In this document: positions 20,935-31,017 of the stretch, piece after piece | Layout: every line of letters starts with the position of its first letter | Numbering within the stretch: position 1 is the stretch's first letter | NCBI GenBank assembly: GCA_963585895.1 | Contig: OY757934.1 | Location: forward strand, 49,355,233-49,419,232 | Source of the DNA: Sepioteuthis lessoniana | Taxonomy: Eukaryota; Mollusca; Cephalopoda; Myopsida; Loliginidae | Direction of reading: 5' to 3' | Length of the DNA: 64,000 nt | Translations under genes and position numbers: made by a program | Notes under the pieces: model-generated | The model's database searches: none | The model's input: the letters and a program-made list of their open reading frames with translations, nothing else | What the model was told of the DNA's origin: nothing

Positions 20935-21200
20935 GTAGATATAGTGTCATAATAGCGTCGTTGGAATGGAGTTGGCAAGCCGAGATCAGATCCTGAATAA
21001 GGCAGTTTGTGCTTCACGTCGATTTGAGAACTTTAGGAAAGGCATATATCCTTCGATTCTTTCACCATTTATGAATAAAACAAGCCATACTAATGTTTCT
21101 AGCTTTTCTTTCTCCTACATGGGTTGTTCTACCAAGTAGAGCAACTCCTCTTGAAGAAGGAAAAGTTTTGAATCAAGTATCTGAAGAGTGTTGAACGGAA
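20935..21200 (+). mobile_element. SINE-3 copy, old
   Basis: Degraded plus-strand SINE-3: head remnant GTCATAATAGCGTCGTTGGA, ATCAGATCCTGAATAAGGC, central TAGGAAAGGCATATATCC and tail-side GAAGAAGGAAAAG. It is much more diverged than the copy at 21.7 kb. Confidence 0.5.
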
Positions 21201-21644
21201 AATACTGTGGTATTAGGTGTAAACACTAGTTTTATCAAATCCCAAACCAGTACTGAGTCTTTCTTATCTCATCCAAAATCTGGTAGGTCTTTTTTGTGGC
21301 AATGCACCTGCCTTCACTGGGGTGATTCCGCTTTCAATCCACCGACAGTGCTTGGATGGTTTTGTCATCAGATGGCACGATCGAACTGCTTATCTGTACA
21401 CGTTGTGTTTTCGATCTTGTCTGTTGATCAATCGCTAATCGGAGTCACCAGTCGATGTGAGGACCGATGATGTCGCACAATCAAGAAAGTAAAAAAATCA
21501 AACGCCAACAAACAGAGAATAAAACACGGCTTTTCCACAAAAAACATTTAGTTAAAAATGTGTCTTTAAAAATAGTACACATATTTACGCTTCTCGGAGG
21601 ATGAAAGTGATAGTCAATTTCACGGCGTTTTAAGTCAGGCCCAA

Positions 21645-22530
21645 GGCCTCTCAAATTACCGTATAAGTTTTAGGCTTTTCTCTTTTGGCTTTCTATAATC
21701 TGGTATTAGGCAAGTGGAGGTGTCCGTGGTGTAATGGTTATCGTCGTTGGAACGGCGACACGAGTTCAAATCCTGGACGAGGCTGATTGTTTTTCACATA
21801 GAACGAATACTCTTGGGAAAGGTATGAATCCAATTGTTCTCCCTCCAGCTATGGGTAAATAGTAGGACAGACTGGGTTCTTCAGCCTTGGTGAGGCAACT
21901 AGTCTAGGAGAAGGAAAACTCTGAATTCAAACCTGTTAAACTCCGCTTAAAAAACTGACCTTGTGTCATATCCTTCCTGAGCGGAGGGGTTCGTAAATAT
22001 AGTATTAGGCAATTTCAAATGACAGTTATTTTCACCTTTCGCAGTCTCTGGCTTTCAGTTTCTCCCGGTTTCTTGATAGTCTGGTACAAGGGGATTTCGA
22101 GTAGCTTATTTTGTTCACTTTCCTCATTCTTTTTCTGCGGGCATCTCTGTGTTAGGGAGTCTAGTAAAAAGTCAAGATTCAATATATCATGGAGTCTCCT
22201 AGCCGGTTTTAGGTGATCTTTAAAGTATCATATTATCTCGATTTCTCTTCCCTTCTCTATCTCTACAAGACTGATACAGAGTAATCTCAAAGTATCGCAT
22301 TATTTTAGGTTTTCCTCTCTTCTTCACTTACGCGAGTCTCGTAGAGGGTTATCTCAAACTATCATGTTATCTCAGTTCGTCTTCGCTTCTCGATCCTGGG
22401 CCATCTGGTGCAAGGCCATGTCGAAGTAACATATAACCTCAGGCTTTCCTTGTCTTTTCTCAAAGTGTCATATTATTTTACGCTTTCTCTGCTTCTCTAC
22501 CTTAGGCAGTCTGGAACAAGGCCAGAACCC
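21645..22530. repeat. Degenerate 68-bp tandem array split by SINE-3
   Basis: A loose unit, TCTCAAAGTATCATATTATY then cTTTCTCTTCTCTAYCTTAGG and CAGTCTGGTACAAGGCCA, starts near 22218, 22286, 22354 and 22459, with weaker copies at about 22012 and 21650. Units are strongly diverged, so the array is old. SINE-3 sits at 21724-22001. Confidence 0.6.
21724..22001 (+). mobile_element. SINE-3, full-length reference copy
   Basis: A 278-bp SINE with box A GTGGTGTAATGGTTATCG, box B GAGTTCAAATCC, central domain GGGAAAGGTATGAATCC and CTCCAGCTATGGGTAAATAG, then GGCAACTAGTCTAGGAGAAG and the tail TGAGCGGAGGGGTTCGTAAA. It is flanked by an 11-bp duplication GTATTAGGCAA (21713-21723 and 22002-22012). The head and central domain match SINE-2; the tail does not. 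Confidence 0.9.
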
Positions 22531-23276
22531 AGAGCGAAGTGAAGTCCAGTAGCCGGCTTCTGTCGGTCTATGCGAGTCTCCCTTGTGGGACGAGAAACTT
22601 CCTTATATGCATTTTTTTCATCCGAGGGGTGGTGGTTGGCAAAGCTATCGATAATGTAAATTTTCTCCTAATTTGGATTTTAATAAATATTTCCGCCCCT
22701 TAGACTTGCTGTGGTTCCAATACTTTATTTCCTCCTGCTTGGGTCCAATTAATCAATTCTACTTCCACTTTCTGCCAACTACTTCCAGTGTCTGGCCTCC
22801 TCTCGCCTCCACCCAGAAAAGGTGCAGTTCTCTCCTTTTCTTCGGATTACGTCAGAAAATGTTTTAATTATAATGATAAACTAATATTTTCTATCCTTCG
22901 AATTCAGAAAGATAAAATTTTTCAAAATTTTTCGTTCGTAACCAACAATTGTACTCATCTCACCTGGTTTGACCTCTGACTGGTTTTGACCTCTGAGTTG
23001 AACTCACTTGCCCATTTTGCTTGACACTTTTCGTAGACATAACAACCTTCGCCGGTATTTCCTCTTCTTTCAGTCAAAAAACAATAAATTTTTTACGTTT
23101 TCTTTCTTACCAAAATAAAGTTTTCAATTTGTTCTAAAACATCCTCGATTTATTCTCTTAAAATCCATTCCCGTTAATTTTCACTTTTGTAATGTACTGC
23201 CCTTATACTTCTTAAATCCATTTTTGTCAATTCTTATTTTTCTGGTTAATAAATTTATTCGGCTAGGTTCTCTGAT

Positions 23277-23460
23277 CAGTGGCGCGTCTTTTTTAGCTGA
23301 TCCAAAACCAGTGGCAGGTCTTTTTTATCTTATGCAAAATAAATGGCGGGTATTTATAAGATCATCTAAAATATGTGGCAGTTTTTTTTTTAATATCATC
23401 CAAAAGCAGTGGCGGGTCCTTTTTTTTTATCTCATTCAAAATAAGCGGCGGTTCTTACAC
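23277..23460. repeat. 33-bp tandem repeat, six copies
   Basis: Unit CAGTGGCGGGTCTTTTTTAT plus CTCATCCAAAA, starting near 23277, 23309, 23341, 23373, 23407 and 23442 with variable T-run length. A related pair of units lies at about 21245-21297, so the array has an older relative 2 kb away. Confidence 0.75.
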
Positions 23461-24265
23461 AAACCTTAATCCAGATAAACAAATCAGCTGTGTTGTTCAT
23501 TTGCTAAATGTTTGTTTATAATCGTCCTTGATGGATAAACATTTTATTATAAAGTAAAGTTGACGTAACAAAAATAAGTTTCTTTTTATTATACAATAAT
23601 ATGTCCCTTTATTTCTTCATTGACTTTTAAGAAAATCCAGTGCTTATCAACAGGGAAATATATATCAAAACAATAAATATTTATATATGCAGTTTTCGAA
23701 TTAGATTAAGAACACGATAATAAAAAAGATAAGTAGGATATGAAGAAAAAGCATTTGCTGGAAAAGACAAAATTTTGGTTGCTCAATCCTGGTTTTCATT
23801 GTTCATCCAAAGGGGAATACCAACGGAGCTAAGGTATTTTTGGCACTGCTTTAAACTGTGCATTTGATGACCTCTGCTTCACATCCTTTCCGTGACGAAG
23901 AGTCCGCGTAAATCAACATTAAGACATTAAGATATATGTATGTGACGTGCCAGGAAGTTCGTTCCCAATCATAAACGTCTCCAGGGAATTGAGCGATTGA
24001 TTCGAACAGATATTGTAACCGAATATACTGACAGTTGGCGGCAACAGATGGAAAGCGTTCGAAATTAATGAAGAGAAAGGATGTAATTTTTCACCATGAT
24101 ATGCTTTTTAAATGATCTTTGCTGGGCTATGAACAATGGGGGCTTTTCGTCAACAGTGAATGCCAGAGACCTCGAATTAAAAGGGAATCCTCTTTTTACC
24201 CCCCCCCCCACAGCAAAAAAACCTTGATAACATATACAAACTCATCCGATCTGTGGAGCTTAGAC
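23461..24265. other. Unclassified AT-rich DNA
   Basis: No coding or repeat signal recognised, apart from a C-run at about 24202. The piece GGCGGCAACAGATGG is unplaced. Confidence 0.45.
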
Positions 24266-24560
24266 TACACCGACAGTATTTGAAGAAGATTTAGACCATT
24301 GTATAATACCCAATTGCTTCTGATGGTGAGGCTCCTGTTCTCAAAATCTGTAGTGTGCAGTTTTTCTTCATTGTCATTACTCCCAGGCCTACTCTGACCC
24401 AAAGTAGTTGTACCTATGTGTGTCTCATCTATGGGTCAAATAGATCTGTTTAAGAATTTTTCGTGTGCTATAGGAATACTTATATTCATAGAAATCTAAA
24501 TTATTTGTATTACGAATAATTACTTGGAGCTTAAATGGTTTACAAAGGATTTTTATTAGT
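24266..24560 (+). mobile_element. Family B 5' block and sub-repeats
   Basis: Plus-strand: TTCTGATGGTGAGGCTCC, ACTCCCAGGCCTACTCTGAC, CATCTATGGGTCAAATAGAT, then GGAATACTTATATTCATAG sub-repeats. The 3' hairpin and tail are missing. Confidence 0.65.
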
Positions 24561-24629
24561 CGTAACTCGAAGTTGACAGATAAGAATATCATTATTAAAC
24601 AGAAGTGATAACTTAAAATTATATAATTA

Positions 24630-25240
24630 AGTTCACCTACCCAGGGAGCAGTGTCTCATCAACCGAGATAGACATCGACACGCGACTAGCAAAGACATGG
24701 GCAGCTATCAATAGTCTATCGGTGTTATAGAAGTCATACCGGATCTATAAAATGAAGCGCAGTTTCTTTCAAGCAGCAGTCGTGTCGATACTGCTATATG
24801 GAGGTGCCTTGTGTCATATCCTGCCCGTGCAGAGGGGTTGGTAAATATGTATGGATGCATTACATGGACGCTATCTAAACGGATAGAGAAAAAGCTTGAC
24901 GGCAACTGCACAAGAATGCTGCAAGCAATATTGAACAAGTCATGGAGACAGCACCCCACAAAGCAGCAGCTGTACGGCCACCAACCATCTATCACGAAAA
25001 CTATCAAAATTAGACGAACCAGACATCTGCGACACAGCTGGAGAAGTAGGGACGAGCTCATAAGTGATGTACTCCTGTGGACCCCTTCACATGGACGTGC
25101 AGAGGCAGGACGACCATCTTGAACTTATATACAGCAGCTCTGTGCCGATACGAGATGTGAAATCATGATGATGATGATGATATATGTTATTATGAAGAAC
25201 ACCCCATAACATTTTATTTTTGCTAGATTAAGGTCACAAT
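24630..25240 (+). mobile_element. LINE-A copy with deleted C-terminus and extra 3' sequence
   Basis: Plus-strand LINE-A from the FTYPGSSVSSTEIDIDTRLA region to LLWTPSHGRAEAGRPS and the DTR remnant. It then jumps straight to ATCATGATGATGATGATGAT, lacking the usual PEDLPEAMDDREGWRERVRD end. Beyond the GAT tail, about 70 bp (ATATATGTTATTATGAAGAA, CACCCCATAACATTTTATTT, GGTCACAAT) match the sequence beyond the minus-strand copy at 30.04-30.60 kb. The shared deletion and shared extension suggest one parent copy. Confidence 0.75.
24803..24847 (+). mobile_element. 45-bp SINE-3 tail inserted in LINE-A
   Basis: Only CTTGTGTCATATCCTGCCCG to GGGGTTGGTAAAT of SINE-3. It is flanked by TATATGGA and TGTATGGA, inside the LINE codons for LLYGC. 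It is an extreme 5' truncation. Confidence 0.7.
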
Positions 25241-25317
25241 TCGCAAACACGCGCACTCAAGACATTTTCCTTCTGCATGGTCTAAAGCAAGCAGCAAGAG
25301 ACATTATCCGCAGATAA

Positions 25318-25560
25318 AATCGAGTTCATGTATCTCACACTAGATGGAGCCATCTCCACATTAAATAGCAAGCCTTTAAAATTAGTAGACCATTTTACAT
25401 ACCTCGGTAGCAATATCTCATTTACTGAAGGCAATGTTAACATAAAAAAATGGGAAATATTCCACTCTGTTGCCGTGTCAGTACTGTCGTATGGTTGTAC
25501 CACGAGGACTCTAATTCTACAAAAACAGTCTAAATGACCTTCTAAGGGCAATGGTCGATA
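25318..25560 (+). mobile_element. LINE-A relative, internally deleted
   Basis: Plus-strand peptide LTLDGAISTLNSKPLKLVDH, FTYLGSNISFTEGNVNIKK, then SVAVSVLSYGCTTRTL. It jumps to the last codons (AMVDRDRE), with most of the C-terminal region missing, and then becomes a GA microsatellite. It is diverged from the main LINE-A copies, so it belongs to an older sublineage. Confidence 0.65.
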
Positions 25561-25666
25561 GGGACAGAGAGAGAGAGAGAGAAAGAGAGAAAGGGAGATA
25601 GAGAGGGAGAGGGAGAGAGAGAGAGAGGAAGAGAGAGAGGAAGAGAGTGAGAGAGAGAGAGAGAGA
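25561..25666. repeat. (GA)n microsatellite grown from the LINE-A end
   Basis: GA-rich run with GGGAGA and AAAGAGA variants, beginning at the place where LINE-A has GAGAGAGGGTC. Confidence 0.9.
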
Positions 25667-25734
25667 ATCAAGTGAATCCATGTTATCAACATAACTTGAT
25701 CACATATTTGTATAATCAGGATTTTGGATTACAC

Positions 25735-26152
25735 TGGAGATAACACTGATGTTTTTGATGCAAAGTAAGCAGGATTCGAGCGCAGTATAAACAGCAGTTG
25801 TGTCAATACTAGTGTAATGATGCACCACATGGACATTGACAAAACGCATAGAGAAAAAGCTAGATGGGAAGTGCAAAAGAATGCTACGAGTTACATTAAA
25901 CAAACGCTGAAAACAACACCCTACGAAACAATAGCTGTACGGCCACTTAACTCCCATCTCAAGATCCATCCGAGTAAGACGAACAAGACTATCTTGAGAC
26001 TGCTGGAGTGGAGAAACAAGGACGAACTCAGAAGTGAGGTTCTTCTATGGACCAGTGTTGGTGGACCAAGAACTTATCTACATCACCTCAAGGCAGACAC
26101 AGGATGTACTTTGAAGGACCTGCCGAGAGCGATGGATAATAGGGACGGATAG

Positions 26153-26210
<58 letters not shown>

Positions 26211-26245
26211 GGAAATCTGTGCTAGCAGCTTGACTTAATGATGAT
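25735..26245 (+). mobile_element. LINE-A relative with internal GA microsatellite
   Basis: Plus-strand remains of the same region: HIDIDKTHREKARWEVQKNA in one frame, then RNKDELRSEVLLWTSVGGP, LKADTGCTLKDLPRAMDNRD. The (AG)n run at 26150-26207 interrupts it, and the LINE resumes with GTCAGGGAAATCTGTGC and a decayed GATGATT tail. The microsatellite therefore arose within the element. Confidence 0.7.
26150..26207. repeat. (AG)n microsatellite inside LINE-A
   Basis: About 25 AG units between GACGGATAGAAAGAAAG and TCAGGGAAATC. It sits at the codons that read W-R-E-R-V-R in intact copies. Confidence 0.95.
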
Positions 26246-26374
26246 TATATTGCTTATTATATTCACTGTATTTACAAGTGTGACCCTTCGGTAAATAGAC
26301 CTTGTAAAGAATTGGATGTGCTGCAAATGGAATGTCGTAAAAATATAAAGTTACGAATAAAAATATAATGGGAG

Positions 26375-26585
26375 AGTCCACGTGGCGGTCTCGAATTTGA
26401 ATTCCAACTGTGCTTTTACATTTACATTCCAATATATACCCTTAGGAAAGGCATGAAGCTACTTATGCTTTTAACCAATAGTTAAATATTATCATAGTTG
26501 TCCTTCGACAAGGACGACATTGACAATGAATAACCCATGAAAATTGACCTGACGTTTAACAAAGAAGCCAGACTAAACCAAAAAT
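26375..26585 (+). mobile_element. SINE-2, degraded
   Basis: Plus-strand: CGTGGCGGTCTCGAATTTGA, central TACCCTTAGGAAAGGCATGA, tail AATAACCCATGAAAATTGAC, then CAAAGAAGCCAGACTAAACC. The head is poorly preserved. Confidence 0.55.
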
Positions 26586-26961
26586 CTTTTATGGTTGTTT
26601 TTTTATGACTTGTTGAGTTTCAATTTATCGAGATAAAACAAGAAGAAAAAAAATCTAAAGTTAAAGATAAGAACCAGTGGACATTGTTCATTTTTTTCCA
26701 TGTCCTCATTTTCTGCATTTGGCTTAAAAATAAATGGTAAACTCGATATATTATTCCCACGGTTGTTTTGTAAATTAGACAATTTAAAAGCGAAAGAAAT
26801 AAAACGTAGACAGAATTCAATTGTGAAAAAAGTAGACATTTAAACGGTTCGAATCTTTAACTGAATTGCTGAACTCTAATTATATGTATATATACTTTTT
26901 TTTGGAAGGTATGACATATATATGTTTTATGTGTGACAATTTATGTATATGTCACAATATA

Positions 26962-26996
<35 letters not shown>

Positions 26997-27326
26997 TGTT
27001 GAAAGGTGTGATATATCAAACGGTAATACAGAGAATAAACTTGTTGACATGGTTTTAGTTCCAGCTATCTCAAAAGTTATTGATATAAAGTTCTGAGTCA
27101 ATAAAGATTACACAATCCAGTTCAGCATTAAATCAGAGACCGGTCAAAGCAACAAGTAGGCAAACCCAAAGAGTAAATCCAGCAACAGCAAGATGCTGTT
27201 TCATTGCAAGAAACGTCACATTGAATAGCTGACTTGTGTAAGGCTTTTTCTTATAATTAGGAGATACATTTTTACCAGAACATAACACCGGCGACTATTT
27301 CAGACAGGAAGTTATACTAAAGAATA

Positions 27327-27330
<4 letters not shown>
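26586..27330. other. Unclassified AT-rich DNA with a TA run
   Basis: TA microsatellite at 26957-26998. No family or gene recognised in the rest. Confidence 0.5.
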
Positions 27331-27393
<63 letters not shown>

Positions 27394-27534
27394 CTACAGT
27401 GTATGGTTGTCACTATTTCACTTGGGTGATTTGTGACAGACCAAATGCTGTATAATTTGGAGAGTGTTAAATATCTATCATAGAGCTATTATGCTATTAA
27501 ATATACATAAAAACTGATATATATATATACGTTA

Positions 27535-27595
<61 letters not shown>

Positions 27596-27601
27596 GTTAC
27601 C
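27331..27601. repeat. Microsatellite cluster (CT)n(TA)n ... (TA)n
   Basis: A CT run at 27331-27357 turns into TA. A second long TA run (27538-27595) is flanked by TACGTTACT and TACGTTACC, so a short block of TA plus CGTTAC appears duplicated. Confidence 0.85.
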
Positions 27602-27763
27602 GGCTCATTGCTTAACACTTAGCAATATAAGGAACGTATCAAGGGTAAAGTGGAGCAATTCCGGGAAAGGAGTTGCGCCCTTGCCTACACCTTCTTGTAG
27701 TAGCTATTGAAAAGGGAGCCTTCTGGTCGCCCTCGACTACGTTCGTCAACTTTACTTACTTAT
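27602..27763 (+). mobile_element. SINE-1, head missing
   Basis: Plus-strand body and tail: GCTCATTGCTTAACACTTAG, AGGGTAAAGTGGAGCAATTC, GAAAAGGGAGCCTTCTGG and the tail CAACTTTACTTACTTA. It runs directly up to the mariner end. Confidence 0.75.
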
Positions 27764-27770
27764 ATATACA

Positions 27771-28676
27771 CGTGGTGTATTCAATTGGTTTCCAGACTTT
27801 TTTGTATAGGCATTTAAAATTGTAGTAGAATCTTGAAAATTCACTATGTTATTGCTATACATCTTATGAGATGACAGGCCAATTTTTATGATTTCAGCTT
27901 CAAATGAACAGCTACAGCAGGAATTGGAACACACACTACTAAAGCCTGATTGTCACAGCTGGTGAGTTTCAAAAATGCAATATGGACGTAAGGACACTTT
28001 AGAAGAACGATATGCAATAAAATTCTGTTTTAAACTTGGAAAAAATGCCACAGAAACGTATGGAATGCTTCAGATTGCTTTTGGACCATCTTGCATGAAT
28101 CGAGCATCAGTTTTTCAGTGGCATAAGAGATTCAAGGAAGGCAGGGAGTCTGTGAGGGATGGTGAGAGGTTTGGGAGGAGTAAGGAAGTCAATACACCAG
28201 AGTTGATTGGCCAAAAGGTTAGGGTTAGGGTTACTATGTTGCGGTTTTAAGGGAGTTCAGGAAGAGATTCCTTGGGAAGAGGCCAGCACTCTTCAAATCA
28301 GATCAATGGCATTTCCACCAGGACAATGCACCAGTCTAAAACGCCATCCTTGTCACAGACTATTTGACCATGATAGGCATCAAGACAGTTCCTCAGCCTC
28401 CCTAAAGTCCAGACCTTGCTCCCTGTGACTTTTGGTTATTCCCTATGCTCAGAGGGTGTCGTTATGAGACAATTGAGGAGATGAAAGAGGCTGTGACGAG
28501 GGTCATTGACACGCTCACACAAGAGGACTTCGATGAGGCCTTCCAGAAGTTGTTAGAACGGTACAAGTACATTGCAGCCGGAGCAGATTACTTAGAAGGG
28601 AATAGAGTTTAATGTGTGTACTATCAATAAAAGTGCTCATACGAAAAAAATATGGAAACTAATTTAATGATCCTCG
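27771..28676 (+). mobile_element. Internally deleted mariner transposon
   Basis: Ends: CGTGGTGTATTCAATTGG at 27771 and CCTCGTA at 28678 (TA target side). The ORF starts at 27975, MQYGRKDTLEERYAIKFCFK, then LGKNATETYGMLQ and RASVFQWHKRFKEGRES, the helix-turn-helix half of a mariner transposase. It reaches NTPELIGQ, then jumps through GTTAGGGTTAGGGTTACTAT to the C-terminal half, seen in shifted frames as SDQWHFHQDNAPV, VPQPP, SPDLAPCDFWLFP (the DDE-domain SPDLxPxDF motif) and LTQEDFDEAFQKLLERYKYI. The central part with the first catalytic aspartate is missing, so no active enzyme is possible. The copy at 56.4 kb carries the same junction. Confidence 0.85.
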
Positions 28677-28699
28677 TATATATATATATATATATATAT

Positions 28700-29135
28700 A
28701 TCACTATTATCCTCAAGGAACGCCGGCAGCACGGAGTCCTTTAACTCTCTCTTTCTTGCCATCCGTCTTTAGGGGCCATCGCTTTTGATAAATTCTCTTG
28801 ACGTAACCCATTGTCCCTAAAGGAATGATGAATGCATGTTTTTGCTGGTCAACCGACACTGGTTTTTTAATGTGTAGGAGCCCATAAGAAAATATCGCTT
28901 ATGAGTTCGTCCTTACTTCTCCTGCTTTGCCCAGCATGTTTTGCTCGTCTTTGTTGGTTTGTGAGATAGGAGTTAAGTTGACGTACAACTGCTGTTTTGT
29001 TGCGTTCTGTTTGCCGAACTTGTTCAATACAAAATGATTAATCCTTTTGTAGTTTCTACCTTGCTTTTTCTCTAAGTGTGTAGTTAAAATCAAAGCCGTG
29101 CAACCATGTTGTAGCACTGACATCGCTTCATCTAG
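28700..29135 (-). mobile_element. LINE-A relative
   Basis: Minus-strand peptide SVLQHGCTALILTTHLEKKQ, GRNYKRINHFVLNKFGKQ, ATKQQLYVNLTPIS and RTNS, continuing in other frames to a weak tail (ATAATAGTGA). It is diverged and frameshifted, similar in age to the 25.3 and 25.8 kb copies. Confidence 0.65.
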
Positions 29136-29329
29136 GAAGAATTTCTATTTTATTTTATTTCTGTATAGTCAATAACCTCTAAACAGAAATTACACGTTTT
29201 ATGCTTGTTTTGACATCGCAAATATTTTTGTACATTTAGTGAAAACTAACATTCAAAGTTTATGCAAGCTATTCATATCACTGTAGGGACACAATAATTA
29301 CCTCCCTAATTCGCATATTTGGTAGTTTA

Positions 29330-29575
29330 ATTGATTGATTGATTGATTTTAACGGAATATCAACCCGTCTTAGGTTATTTCATATCTAGTGGTTAGTCAA
29401 TCGTCCTCGTTGCACGTTCGTATTTATATTTTTTGTGTATTTGTTTCTTAAGTATTTATTTTTGTACATGGTCGGATGGAATCAGAATAAGTCTTATACA
29501 AAAGGAATCCGAAAAGTTACTGCCACTCCTGGTCAGAGTGGATATATAAGTAATGGCAATGTATTGTAAACCCCC
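29330..29575 (-). mobile_element. Family B, tail side
   Basis: Minus-strand with a clear (GATT)n tail at 29330-29346, ACGGAATATCAACCCG, then one sub-repeat and the start of the 5' block (ACTGCCACTCCTGGTCAGAG). The rest of the 5' block is lost. Confidence 0.7.
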
Positions 29576-29795
29576 TTGTATTATTTGATTATGACCCGGT
29601 ATCTTTTGAATTTCCTATCGCCAGTACCTATTGGTATATTTATTCCAGTTTGTTGTCTTTTTTATGTCTTTTCATTGCATTGTATGTTTGTGTATTTTTC
29701 TTTCCTCCGTACTTCTACTTATTCTCGCGATTTTATAATTGATCCTTCAAGCCTCTTTATTGATCTCGGTTTTGTATTTCTGTTCAGGTTTCTTC

Positions 29796-29972
29796 ATCAT
29801 CATCTTGTAGTGCCATCAGTATGAATATCCCTGGCCCTCTCTCGCTACTCCTCCCTATCATTAATCGCATCCGGCAGGTCCTCAGGGCTACACCCCGTAT
29901 CCTTACAGCGCTGCTGTATGTAGGTTCGAGCTGGTCGCCCTGCTTTTGCTCGGCCATGTGAAGTGGTCTATT
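29796..29972 (-). mobile_element. LINE-A 3' end fragment
   Basis: Minus-strand codons around RAKAGRPARTYIQQ, GCSPEDLPDAIND and the final ERARDI, with the (GAT)n tail at 29796-29806. Its truncated 5' end joins the extra 3' sequence of the next LINE-A copy at 29972. Confidence 0.75.
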
Positions 29973-30600
29973 GTGACCTTAATCGAGCAAAAATAGAATT
30001 TTATGGGGTGTTCTTTATAATAACATATATCCTCCTCCTCCTCCTCGTCATCATCATCATCATGTCACATCCCGTATCGGCACAGAGCTGCTGTATATAG
30101 GTTCAAGATGGTCGTCCTGCCTCTGCACGTCCATGTGAAGGGGCCCACAGGAGTACATCACTTATGAGCTCGTCCCTACTTTTCCAGCAGTGTCGCAGAT
30201 GTCTGGTTCATCTAACTTTGATAGTTTTCCGGATAGGTAGTAGGTGGCCGTTTAGCTGCTGCTTTGTGGGGTGTTGCCTCCAGGACTTGTTCAATATTGC
30301 TCGCAGTATTCTTGTGTAGTTGCTGTCAAGCTTTTTCTACATCCGTTTAGTTAGCGTCCATGTAGTGCATCCATATAGCAGTATCGACACGATCGCTGCT
30401 TGGAAAAAAACTGCGTTTAATTTTATCGGTCAGACCTGACCAATAGCCTATTGTAACTTTGTCAGTTGCGTGTCGATGTCTGTCTTGGTTGATGAAACTC
30501 TGCTTCCTAGGTAGGTGAACTTGTCAACTAGTTTCAGAGAGCTACCGTTTAGTGTGGAAATGTCACCTGTTTGATTAAAGCACATATATTCCGTTAAACA
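29973..30600 (-). mobile_element. LINE-A copy sharing the deleted C-terminus and extra 3' sequence
   Basis: Minus-strand copy from the CFNQTGDISTLNGSSLKLVD region (30.6 kb) to the GRAEAGRPS and QQLCADTGC codons. As at 25.1 kb, it then lacks the PEDLPEAMDD end, going directly to CATGATGATGATGATGA. The extra sequence (ATATATGTTATTATAAAGAA, CACCCCATAAAATTCTATTT, GGTCACAAT) occupies 29973-30045. This copy reaches further 5' than its partner, so the two are not simply a duplicated block. Confidence 0.75.
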
Positions 30601-30735
30601 CCAATTTAATCATTGACAAGTTTGGATTGGAATGGTCGATTTTTAACGGCACGTCATCCCATTTAGAATCATTTTATGTCAAGTGGTTAGAGAATCGCCT
30701 GCATTGTTGGTTCAGATTCACATTTTTTGTGTGTG

Positions 30736-30951
30736 TAGGTGTCCGTGGTGTAATGGTTATCGTCGTAGGAAATGGACACGGCGACTCGAGTCCAAAGCCT
30801 GGACGACGCTGATTGTATTTCATATAGCACTAATACCCTTGGGAAAGGTATGAATCCAATTATTCTCCCTCCAGCTATGGGTAAATAGTAGGGCAGACTG
30901 ATTCTTCAGCCTTGGTGAGGCAACTAGTCTAGGAGGGGTGGGGTAAATATG
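30736..30951 (+). mobile_element. SINE-3 inserted in family B, internally shortened
   Basis: Head (GTCCGTGGTGTAATGG, box B GAGTCCAAAGCC) and central domain are intact, but the tail is cut to GGGGTGGGGTAAATAT. It is flanked by a 17-bp duplication beginning GATTCACATTTTTTG at 30715 and 30952. Confidence 0.85.
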
Positions 30952-31017
30952 GATTCACATTTTTTGCGTAGTTGTTTTTTAAACGTTTTATAAGTCCCAA
31001 AAATTCACTCTAAAACT

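Noticed and set aside
21207-21470. 87-codon ORF as a host gene
   Set aside because: No recognisable domain, no splice or start context, and it overlaps an older tandem unit.
21735-21790. Functional tRNA gene
   Set aside because: Box A and B are present, but the sequence is the head of SINE-3 with a SINE body, tail and target duplication, and no good cloverleaf is apparent by eye.
26603-26839. 78-codon minus-strand ORF as a small membrane protein
   Set aside because: AT-rich sequence readily gives F, I and K-rich frames; an overlapping frame on the same strand is equally open.
28215-28240. TTAGGGTTAGGG-like telomere motif
   Set aside because: Only about two and a half units, inside a mariner, and present at the same junction in a second copy. 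It is part of the deletion junction, not a telomere.
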